From: Trileptium ribeirensis
Lineage: Eukaryota > Nematoda > Enoplea > Enoplida > Thoracostomopsidae
Direction of reading: 5' to 3'
NCBI GenBank assembly: GCA_030248225.1
Contig: JASANE010026881.1
Location: 99,581-163,580, forward strand
DNA length: 64,000 nt
Below are positions 12,801 to 24,800 of the stretch, piece after piece (within the stretch, counting starts at the first letter, position 1; each line of letters opens with the position of its first letter). The notes under the pieces are model-generated. The model had not been told where the DNA came from. It ran no database searches and was given only the letters and a program-made list of their open reading frames with translations. The position numbers were made by a program, and so were the translations under genes.

Positions 12801-15800
12801 GTGCTCGCTTGTTGTTAGGTCGTTGCTGGCGCCGTCGTAAGGCGCCAGTCCATTGTGACGAGTAATGTGTGTTTGCTTATATCTAGGCCACTTTGTCAAA
12901 ATATGGTAGCACATTTAGTCAAGAAGCAGCCGATTCTCAACAATGTTGCCACTGGGTCCAGCCTGCAACTATAGCCCACAATAATTTTCGGCCTGGCTAC
13001 TGAAAGATGTGCTGCACACGGTATATTCACTGAAGTTATAACTTCAATCAACATTAAATGTTGCATTAAAATACAGTACATGCCAGAAAGGACTGTTGTT
13101 TTTCGAGCGAGCAGTGATACGATAATAAATGCGCCCAGTGAGAGAATAGATTTATTTCTCGCGGGCAGTATCGCTATTTAAACAGGTATGTACAGCGGAA
13201 AAATAACTAACATTGTTCAATGAAAATTCGGGAATTTTGTCAGGCGAACATGGTGCCACAGCGTGATGATCGTGCGGATTTCCGATACAACTCCACAGCA
13301 TTTTCACTGAAAGTTTTAGTTTTGGCAAGTGCAAAACTCGAAGATCGTCGTATTTCGATGCAGTCCGCAAGTAGACATCAAGATCGGAACGAATAAGAAA
13401 AACGCCACTAGTCGCACCCCAATCGAATTCAAAATCGGAAAAGCTAATCTCCGCCTGCTCCGTTGTATTATAAGGATCCGATGACGAGAGAACTATCGCT
13501 GTCAGCTGAAAAAAATATTGTAACTTCTATTCAAAGCAATAATTACTAATGCACTAAAGTGAAACCTGGCTTGCCGTTTGAAAGAGGTTTACCTAACGTT
13601 TCTTTCAGATGTAGTGCATTATTCGCAACTATATGTTTCACATGAATGTCCAAAAATTGCAGCACTAATATGCAAGCACCAATCGCACTAGTAATTTCTA
13701 ACAAAACGCATGACTTTAGAATTTTATTGAAGTTTTGCTATTACTGACACTACTTTAGGAGACCGTATGATACTTTGATCCATAAAGACAGTTGTGGCTG
13801 CAAAAATACCACAATTTCGTTGGTTTTTGAAACCATCTACGTTTTTAGGCCGTGTTCACATTGCATCCAATCCGATCCGATCCGAATTGTGTTCACATTG
13901 TATCCCATGCGATCCAACACCACGAAACTCTTTGCCTAGCGATGCGTTCGTATGTATTTATTTTTAGCACTATTTCATCCGACTTGGTCCAAAAAATAGT
14001 GCATGCTGTGTCGGATATGACTAGGATCGGATGCAATGTGCATACTCGATATAAAACACACGTCCGATTCTGATCGGATCGGATGCAATGTGAACACGCC
14101 GTTAAAGTCTCCACATACCTACCATGCTTTTGATCGTTTTGTAGGGTTGTTGTTTTTCAGTTTTTGCATTTTGTGTATTCCGCCATTATATTAAGGCTTC
14201 AATAATTCAGTGAAGCTAAAGGCTCAAGGTATTATTGCATGTTTGATTGGTAATTCGCTGTCCCAAGGTGCTGCCCATAACCCAACGCTAAATTTATAAA
14301 ATTCCGACATTGTAAGGCTTCAATAATTGAATAGAGCTAAAGCCTCACGGTATTATTGTATGTTGGATTGGTAATTCGCTGTCCCAAGGTGCTGCCCATA
14401 ACCCAACGCTAAATTTATAAAATTCCGACATTGTAAGGCTTCAATAATTGAATAGAGCTAAAGCCTCACGGTATTATTGTATGTTGGATTGGTAATTCGC
14501 TGTCCCAAGGTGCTGCCCATAACCCAACGCTAAATCTATAAAATTCCGCTCCGACAATGAAGTTGCAGCGTCAAAAATAAAAAAAAATAATTCCTGTTCT
14601 AAAGCAAATTAGTTTTATGGCCAAAATGGCTCGCTCGCAATTGGCTTCCCTGCAACGCTCCCGCAAATAACTACGTTATCAAACAGGGACCTTATGAAAC
14701 GAACGAAATTTATTTCTAAATAAAGAACTGAGTAGGAACACTATGCTGCTAAGTCGAGGTGCGTTGGTTTTATAAGCTTTCAAGGCGTTTAGTGATGGGT
14801 ATTGGCTTAGCTGAAACACATTCGAACGTATTTAGGAGACAGTAAAATTGAGATAATAGAGGAAGAATTGTTCTACAATATTAGACCAAAAACGCCCATT
14901 GTTGTGGAGATATTACCACTTTCCTGTATTTTGGATCTCATATGCCGGTTTTTGAACCAGTTTGAGCAATATCCTACATCCTTTGAGCAAAACTGTTATA
15001 TACAGTGTTATAGAGGCATTTGCTCTACAAAATGACTCCGATTTCGCTCAGATAGCTAAGCCGGTTGTAGGGTTATAATAGTGTGATTTTTTTGGCCCCG
15101 AAAAGCATCATTACCCACTTTTTCAGAGAAGTTGTTGGAGTCAGTCTTCGCACCTTACTAAAGGGCACAAATGGAGATTTCAAGCTTTCAATTGCGCTAT
15201 CGCTCAAATCAGTCAGGCCAGCCAAATTTGAATTATGCGCGTCACCCCCAACTTGTAACTCTGTCGAGATTGCAGAGCGTAGCGAAGCATAGGTACACCT
15301 ACGCCTTTTGCGTGCACAACTAATCAACTCTCCTTAGCATACGTCGATATTCTATATGTGGATATCACACAATACCGCACAGGTTACAACAAAACTAACA
15401 CCGTCAAAAAGTTTGCCATGCCCGAAAACTTCCAAGTGCAAGCTATCAGCCTCCCAGGACGTTGCAATAAAATTAGGAATTTTGGGTCGAGGAACCATGG
15501 GGGCGCCATACCCCCGTACCCATGGAACCATGGGTCGCAGAGCAAAACCAACATCGGCAATGAGTTTCCCATGCCCGAAAAACCCCAAGCAAAACCTTTC
15601 AGGAGCCCAGCACGTTAGAACAAATTTTCGAATTTTTGGTCAAGGAACCACGTGGGTGCCATACCTCAAACTCACAATAAATTATTCTAGAACCAGAGTC
15701 TTAATCGAAAAACAAAAAAGAGCCATCGGAATTTACATTTTAGTATGAAATATACCCAACCATAGAAAAAAATTCCAAAGTTAAGAAAAAGATAACCTTG

Positions 15801-18800
15801 CGTGGTAAAAACCCTCATTTTGACCTCCAACCCCGGAACCAGACCTCAAATCAAAAAAGCTTGGGCGATATACGCGGTTGTAATCGACTATGCCGGTTCG
15901 AATAAGCCCAAGATCATGAAAATCGGTTATGCCGTTCTCGAGTTATGGTCGATCACACCCAGGCGGAATTTAAAAGCTTTCGCCCTGCAACTCACCATCT
16001 CCACTAGGTTACACTATGCTCTGAAAACAAAATAACGGACCTTGCCAATTTTCACTACTGCAACGGGTAGTAAGAATTCTTTGCTTCGTTCTATGCACTC
16101 AGTACTCAGAATTCAATTAAGATATGGAGCACGATAGGATAGTTGTTAATCAAACCACGAGGTAATGAACCGTCCCGTGGGAGATAAATAAAATTTACAC
16201 ATCTCCTTCAATTCCACGCTAGCGTGCTTCCATTTACCCCAACAGAAATTTGCTTATTTCCGTGTAGCTATATATCTTAATAAATTTGTAGTATGCAATA
16301 AAATACTGAAACTTGCATACAGAGCGTTGATTTCTATATTAAAGTAAAATAGTTAAATTTTGGTTACTTGATTGCAAGCCATCACAAACCGTCCATGCAA
16401 AAGTAGACGAATTTTATCCCAAAACGGCAAGACTGGGCTAGGATCGGTTGATGGGTTTACAATCAGCTCGAACGACTGAGCAATCATCGCCAGACATGGC
16501 TCCCAACACGGACCGTACGCAGATTTCAACGTTTCGCTTTCACAATTTAGATCGTAGTAAAATTTTAGCGGTGGCATGTTGCGTTCCACCAAATATGAGC
16601 CCCATGGCTCACCAAAATCCAGCGTCACACAGCGCTTGGCTGAAAATAATAAATCTTATCAGCGAGTGAATTATTGCATTTCGGCAGTGGCAACGCCACG
16701 ATTCTACTGTAGGGCGGGGTGGGTCTATCGTGTCCATGCTGGAGCAGTCGGGGTTGCTTGCCACCTAAAATGCGCCGAACCCCCCCCCCCCCCGCGCCTC
16801 AGGCGCGCCAAAACAAAAGGCAAAGGCAAACATGAGGATAACTTTATTAAAACTTGACACAAATTGGCATACGCCGCCCCAATCTCGCCCCCCCCCCCCC
16901 CCGAAACTTCTAGCGCCGCAATTCGATTTTAGCCCCAAAAATGCTTTATATTATTATTTTATAGCTTTTTTATTTTTAACCTTAAAATCCTCTAAAACAC
17001 AGTGATTTTACAGTTTTCGCAGCTTTTACACATTTGCTTTCGATTTTTGCCCCCCAAAATGCTTTCCTCTCAATTTTAGCCCCAAAAATGTTCGAAAAAG
17101 CGTTCATTTTACAGTTGTCTGACGCTTTATACACCGCCCCTTTTTCTCCCCTCCCCCTTTCCGATGAGGTCCCCATTTTGCCCATCCCCCCCGATCCGCA
17201 AGGGTCCATGGAGAAGCCAGGTCCATGGGGATTTTTTAGATAATGCTCCCGGGCGCACGATTTTTCACGCGAGGTGGTAGCCGTGGCACGTGTATGTTCA
17301 GGTTCCGCGCGCCGAACGCGCCAAATTTTTTCAAGACACTCTGCGATACATTTTACAAAAATATATCGGGGGCATCGATACTCCCCCAAAAATTTCTGAT
17401 GGGGGCGCGCCTAGGTCTCAGTGCCCCTGCATGTATGGTGCATTTTTCTATCAAAATATTCACATAAGCAAAACTTCAACAGGAAGAGAGTACATTAATC
17501 ATAAACACGGATCGAATTCGAAATCATAATAAATCTACATTTACAAAACACAGAACTAGCCACAATTCAATTATTGACTGTCGCCTTAAAAGCGAGTAGA
17601 TAGCGAACAAAAAATGAACTATACAGCTGCAAAATCCTCATGACACTGCGAGCGCAATATTGTGACGAGTACTGTACAGATAAGCTAGTTGCGCTTGAGC
17701 GTTAGCGAGCTCGCCAGTAATCTCAAGTTGGAGTAATAAACTTTGCGATGTCGCTTTGCCACAAGCTAGTAACACCTTTTATTCGTCTACAGTAAACGAG
17801 CTACAAACGTTGGAAATTCGTTCAATGTTTCGGTGATTGCGCCAAGGTCGGTCGATTAGTGAGCATTAGAAAATCTTACACATAGGTACATTGTAATCCA
17901 ATTATGGTGAGAAGTAGAACATAATTAGAATATTTTGCAGTCCACACTATAGCCCCGCAGGGAAATATAAAGAAATTTTAGTTGAAAAATTCCATTTTCC
18001 ATAATTTTGAACTTACCGGGTGGTGATTTTGCCGCCGGGTGACCGAAATTTTTGCCGGGGGCAGCCAAAAAAGTGCCAGGGGGCGCCTTCCGGGGGCATC
18101 TCGATTTTGCCGGGGGGGGGGCGCCCAAAAGTGCCGGGCCCACCCCGCCCCCCAATTTGGAGAGGCCAGTACAACAGAAATACGATATGACTATAAATAA
18201 ATGCGCATAGCTAAATATTACACCTCAAGAATGGTTGACTCAGAGGTTAGTGCAAGTCATAGTAACGTCGATACTTTTGTAAAGTGGGGAGCAAAACAAC
18301 AAACGCTACACACACTCGATTCTCATTAAGATTAGGCTTTGTAAATACTGTGAAAGAACAATCGGCAGTAAGAATATTTCCGCTATCGAATTTGTCTGTA
18401 ATGTAGAGAAATCGCCACCTAACTACCACTACTGGATTCTGTACAATGCATGGTTCGGGAGTAGTTCGCCAAGGATTTGCCTTAATTTCTGCCCCTAACT
18501 GTGCTCAAAACGAAGTTCGAACTACCACTGAACCAATATTAAAACAGGCCGCTGAAATATCGAACATAATAAATTAAAAGATTTTACATATACAAAATTC
18601 AAAATTATAAGGATACAAATAGCACTCATTTCTCAAATACGGGAACATTGCAAAACTAGAAGAGATGGGCTGTCGCGACGAAAAGTGAACATTTTTAGGC
18701 AGGGTCATTTTACGAAACCATGTACTTTTGAAACACCACTTTTTGAAGCCAAAATGAAACGGTTTCGTATGTACAGTGTCTATACCCCTTCCGACATAAA

Positions 18801-21800
18801 AACCATGAATTTTTCGAATACAGATGTCTCTATGCAAAAACGCTACCTGAAACCTGCTACAGGGGTCGGAAAGGACCCCCATGGGGGTCAAATTTTAATC
18901 CGAAATAAGTCATTATTCTGTAGGTTGACGCAGTGACACGCGAACCATGGTCTGTTTTTATGCAAGTTGGACCAAAATGGTCCAGCCATTTGGAGCACTT
19001 GCGCCCTAAAATTGGTGCCGCTAGGGCCCTTTTGGGGTTAAAAATCGACCAATTTAGAACAAACCTGTTGCAGAAGTTTTCTAGCGCAACGGAGACAGCA
19101 CCTACAGATACCATTTTATGCTCACAAACCAACCATGAGCAGGGGATGTCCGACAAAAATTTTCAGGCAGTTCCTTAGGCCTTGTAAAAATTGGCACCCC
19201 GATATGTGTTAGTCGAGGGGGGGGGGCTACACCTGAGGTCGGGGAGGGGCTACACCTGAGGTCGGGGGCTACACTTCAGGTCGGGGGGCTACACCTCAGG
19301 TCGGGGGGCTACACTTCAGGTTGGGAGGCTACACCTCAGGTGGGGGGGCTACACCTTCCTACAGCATACATTGCGTGAAACTTTGGCTACTTCTAGAGAC
19401 TCTAGATTTATTTTAATACGCTGCTGCTGTAAAACAAACACAATTTATGTATGATTAGCTTACATTTAGATGATGATACCAAGGACAATGCGAAGAATAG
19501 ATGTGCGGGCAGGCAGAAGGGTTCCCTAGCTACCCAGTTAACAGCGCGGCCCCATATCATGGTGCAATGATGATGACTGATGATGAACCTATATAATAAT
19601 ATGATTCTTGCCACCTTCGATTTCTTTTATTATACATGCGGTCCGGGGAGGCTACCGGTCGGAGGGCTACATTTTCATTAAAAAGTCTTAATACATGGGT
19701 CGATTCTAGTATACTATATTTCTATCCGGTTTATTGTAAGACTGTATGCTAAATTTGGCTTTTTTAAATTTAATTTTCGGTAGGTCGAGGGGGGCTACAT
19801 TTTGCATACCCCATTTTTGGGACTTTATGACCTTCGACCTCATAATCAAACAACACTTGCACAGACGCTAATATTCTTTTTTCAATAACAGCTGTACTGA
19901 TTACGATTACCGTTATATAGCATTTTTGCGCTAGTGCACTTTGACGTTATTTACCAGCGTATACAAGCTGCCGGATTTGACCTTGGTCGGGGGGGGGGGC
20001 TACATGTCACGAAAAAAATTTTCGGAAGCTTGACGTCATCTTCAGTGTCAATGCTTACTCCCAAGTTTTTGCGGAAAAATTAGCAAATACCAAAGGATCA
20101 CAGTGAAATGAAAAACACACGTATCACGAGCTGCCGATACGGCGAACGTTTATAGTGGGACATGTGTTTTTGGCTTCATTTGGCCAACCCGGTTTGAATT
20201 CCTCTGGCTCATGCTATGTTAGGGGTACAGAGGTCCACCATACCTCATTATGACAGTCGGACATGCTATTACTACATCTCACAGCGACATTAAATTTCCT
20301 TCCAAAAGACTGGTGCTATGGGCCAAAAAGTGCCGATGCAGCCCCCCCCGACTAAAATGACATGGTTTCGTGAAATGACCCGGTAATATCGTACAGAACT
20401 GTGGAATGATAAAAATAATCAGTAATGCTAAAGTATACGCTAAACATTGCAAACCTAGAAAAGAGGGGCTGTCGCGACGAAAAGTGAGCATTTTTAGGTA
20501 ATACCGTACAGAACCGTGGAATGATAAAAATAATAAGTAATGCTAAACTGTACGCTAAACATTGCAAAGCTAGAAGAGATGGGTTGTCGCGACGAAAAGT
20601 GAGCATTTTAGGTAATATCGTAAACAACCGTTCAATGATAAAAATAATAAGTAATGATAAACTATACGCTAAACATTGCAAAGCTAGAAAAGAGGGGATG
20701 TTGCGACGAAGTGAGCATTTTTTGGTAATATCGTAATGAACCGTTCAATGATGAAAATAATAAGTAATGCTAGACTATACGCGAAACATTGCAAAGCTAG
20801 AAAAGAGGGGCTGTCGCGACGAAAAGTGAGAATTTCTAGGTAATGTCGTAAAGAACCGTGGAATGATAAAAATAATAAGTAATGCTAAACCATACGCTAA
20901 ACATTGCAAAGCGCAAAGCTAGAAGAGAGGGGCTGTCGCGACCAAAAGTAAGCATTCTTAGGTAATATCGTACAGAACCGTGGAATGATAAAAATAATAA
21001 GTAACGCTAAACTATACGCTAAACATTGCAAAGCTACATAGAATCCTGTCGCGACAAAAATAAGCATTCTTAGGTAATATCGTACGGAACCGTGGAATGA
21101 TAAAAATAATAAGTAATGCTAAACTATACGCTAAACATTGCAAAGCTAGAAGAGATGGGCTGTCGCGACGAAAAGTAAGCATTCTTAGGTAATATCGTAC
21201 AGGACCGTGGAATGATAAAAATAATAAGTAATGCTAAACATTGCAAAGCTAGAAAAGAGGGGCTGTCACGACGAAAAGTAAGCATTCTTAGGTAATATCG
21301 TACAGAACCGTGGAATGATAAAAATAATAATTAATGCTAAACTATAAGCTAAACATTGCTTACACCGTGCCGCGCCGATCATCTCAGCTGCAGCCAATTT
21401 TCCCCATATATGAGCATCTTTGAGCGATAGATATGGCTGTGGATAGTCGCGCATTGTTGCTGTCATATCGCCCAAGTCGAGTTCGACTATACGACAAAAT
21501 AGCGTTGCAAATTCGCTTGATGGATCAGGTGAAGGGCTAAAGCGAAAAAATAAGCTATAATAAATAATTAATATAATGTCGCTGCTTTTGACAGCGTAAC
21601 ATATTCTTCAGATAATGTGTATTGAAATGCCCACAAAAACACACACATGCAGCAAGATAAAAGCAGAGTAGCACGCCGTTCCAAGTAGACAGTGGAGTCA
21701 TTTTAGAGTACCCCTAAACTAAAGACCATGATTTCTGATGATTACCAACGGGGCCATTTGTTCATGCAAACACACAATTGAATCACAACTATTCTAGCAG

Positions 21801-24800
21801 CGGACTGCCAACAAAATGAAGAAATCGTTGTGTCAACTAAGAGCCCAACTCATGCGCCCAGGAATGTTCTCCAAAAAATGACCACAATGCATCGGTCACG
21901 TGTTTTTGGAAACAGCTACTGTTTTTCACTTAAAGTTGTGCAGTTGTGTTTCTAGTGATAATACCCATATGTTAAACAGACTTCAACTGCTGTTTCTGTA
22001 CAAAATAGCAGCACTGATTGAGCTTATTGCAGACAATCTCTGTACCAGCCTATGTACCTATGTAAGTTGGATTTTGATTAGTGGTGTTTGGTAGAGAATA
22101 ACAATTGTTAGGTATGTACGTAGCTTCATTTAAGCCATGTTCGAGCGATACGTTAAATTGATGAATGGCATATGAATTTTATTTTTCAGTTATAAATGAA
22201 TAACAGCACGACGAAACAACAAGTACGCCAAAATGTATTTTATTATAAGTCATGGTCTTTAAATATAATACCCGACAGTAATATGATCGCTTTTGGCTCC
22301 ACATTGTAGTATGTCCGCTTTTGTTCGACATTATAATATAATGTTTTTTGGTTCGACATTGTAATATCTGGCCTGTCCACAGTGGAGGTGGAAGGTGGAT
22401 GGGGAACCCACTTTGTAAATTCCCCATTTCGTGAGATTTTGCCCCCGTGACCGTCACCCCTCCTCGCCATGTTCAACTGCATCCAAAAATGTCACCTCGA
22501 AATTTATGTCTCCTATATGCAAAATGGTTTTTAAACATTAATTACCACTATTTCTAATGCTAAAAGATCGTTTTATAGCTTGAAAATACATGCATGGCAG
22601 TAAACCTACATAAGAACACGGTAATATTTAGTATTTTTAAATATGATATATTCTCACACTTTGAAATTTCACCCGAGAATGAACATCGAGACCCACAAAT
22701 ATCGTTCCCTACTATTCAGAGGGCTGTGGGCATACCAGTAATATGACCGCTTTTGGCTCAGCATTGTAATATGACCGCCGTTGGCTCTACATTCCGTGCC
22801 TGTTCGCTGTCTGCTCATACTTCATTATAGTGTTGCCAGCTTCTGGCCCAAATGTTACGTCCAAAAACCTGGTGTCTACTGTACGTCAACAAATTAAAAA
22901 ACCCCAAATATTCAGATGACAACAGAATGTGCGCATTGTCTTTTACGACAATATTGATCGAAAGGCCAATGCAATCTTTTCCTAATCAAGTAGCGTCGAT
23001 AATTATTATTGTCGAATGTCAAATGCCAAGCCGTGCCTTACACGTGCCGTACATTCCGTGCCTGTTCACTGTCTGCTCATACTGCATTATAGTGTTGCCA
23101 GCTTCTGGCCCAAATGTTACGTCCAAAAACCTGGTGTCTACTGTACGTCAACAAATTAAAAAACCCCAAAAATTCCGATGACAACAGAATGTGCGCATTG
23201 TCTTTTACGACAATATTGATCGAAAGGCCAATGCAATCTTTTCCTAATCAAGTAGCGTCGATAATTATTATAGTCGAATGTCAAATTCCATGCCGTGCCT
23301 TACACGTGCCGTACATTCCGTGCCTGTTCGCTGTCTGCTCATACTGCACTATAGTGTTGCCAGCTTCTGGCCCAAATGTTACGTCCAAAAACCTGGTGTC
23401 TACTGTACGTCAACAAATTAAAAAAACCCCAAAAATTCAGATGACAACAGAATGTGCGCATTGTCTTTTACGACAATATTGATCGAAAGGCCAATGCAAT
23501 CTTTTCCTAATCAAGTAGCGTCGATAATTATTACTGTCGAATGTCAAATTCCATGCCGTGCCTTACACGTGCCGTACATTCCGTGCCTGTTCGCTGTCTG
23601 CTCATACTGCATTATAGTGTTGCCAGCTTCTGGCCCAAATGTTACGTCCAAAAACCTGGTGTCTACTGTACGTCAACAAATTAAAAAACCCCAAAAATTC
23701 AGATGACAACAGAATGTGCGCATTGTCTTTTACGACAATATTGATCGAAAGGCCAATGCAATCTTTTCCTAATCAAGTAGCGTCGATAATTATTATTGTC
23801 GAATGTCAAACTTTAAAGTAAGAGGTATACTAGTAGTTTCTATATTAAGTTAACTTTACAATGCTTAGGGAAACATGTCAAACAGTATTTAACATCATTC
23901 TGAAGATTGATGGATTAAAACTTATTGCACGTCCATGATTCAATATTGTCTCATTTTATAATGACTGTATTTATATCTAAGAACACGTGTTACTAAAATT
24001 GCCAGGATGCTCTGGTGAGCTCCTGCGAAGGAATTATACAGTAAAAAGTAAACAAAAAAATATGGCAATGCTTTTTACCCCAAATACATAACATTAATCT
24101 TAATTATTTAAGTGTTTATTGCGATTCTTTCGTATTATAACTATAATAAGATTCGTAAATGATTTACGATTTTCTAGCGACCCAAGTTTTCGAAATATGC
24201 AGAATCAAGAAATGCAGCGCTGGCTGCGTAGTGCCTGCTTGAAGTTTGATTTCAAGCTATTTTCCCCTTATTTACAATGAATTAAAAGCAAAAAAATCAG
24301 AGGCGCCTATTTGGTCCCTTCCACGGGGTCGCTACTGATACAGAATTTTCGACTTCTACTTGTGGGCCCATCCGGAAATCAAGGCTGGCGCACGCCGTGC
24401 GAGCAAACATAAAGGGAGCATGGACTAGACATAAAGCAACTTGAGCGGCCGTTAATTAAGCAGCGAAGCGAGCAGCGAGCGAAGAATGAGCAAGTAGAGA
24501 GCGGACAGCGAGCGAGCGAACAACGCGCGAGCGGCGAGCCAGTGAACAACGCACGAGCGAGCAGGGAACGAACAACGAGCGAGAATCAAACGAACAACCA
24601 GCGAGCGAACAGCCATCAATCATCATACGAGCAGCGCTCGCTTGAACGTTGAGGGAGCAGCGAGCGAACGTCGCGCTGGCAGCTAGCGAAAGTTGAGAGA
24701 GCAGCTGCGAACGTTGAGAGCACTGAGCGAACAGCGAACATTGAGCGAGCTGAGATCGAGCTAACATCAAGCAAGCAACGAACGAATATAGAGCGAGCAG

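Larger units (their letters stand above)
11039..13211 (-). other. BLTP2 intron with mixed repeats
   Basis: 2.2 kb. Holds a tandem-unit element (11325-11810), a MITE fragment (11820-11950), a ggaccca-family element (12275-12690) and a MITE (12695-12867). 11950-12275 and 12870-13211 show nothing recognisable except a 'gccagaaaggactg' MITE end near 13083. Confidence 0.75.
13506..16367 (-). other. BLTP2 intron with MITE, tandem array and tandem-unit element
   Basis: 2.9 kb. Contains a TTA-flanked MITE (13848-14101), a 121-bp triplicate array (14192-14555), a degenerate tandem-unit element (14850-16120) and a ~150-bp internal duplication (15410-15500 versus 15560-15670). 14560-14850 and 16130-16367 are without recognisable content. 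Confidence 0.75.
16640..21363 (-). other. BLTP2 intron rich in poly-C/G and tandem repeats
   Basis: 4.7 kb. 16740-17450 and 18000-18160 have long C or G homopolymer runs within decayed dispersed repeat. Then come one unit of the 114-bp repeat at about 18645-18710, a G-rich minisatellite (19210-19352) and the 114-bp array (20390-21359). No coding sequence is supported in any frame. Confidence 0.75.

Noticed and set aside
18574..19178. Overlapping frames on both strands around 18.6-19.2 kb
   Set aside because: Located in decayed dispersed repeat with low complexity; no homology recognised on either strand.
20390..21359. CRISPR array
   Set aside because: Units are ~114 bp with no repeat/spacer alternation, and the context is an animal intron.
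22852..23821. Four overlapping ~60-122-codon frames with repeated peptide
   Set aside because: They are read-through of a 262-bp tandem repeat whose period is not a multiple of 3; the same peptide recurs in different frames, so it is not coding.
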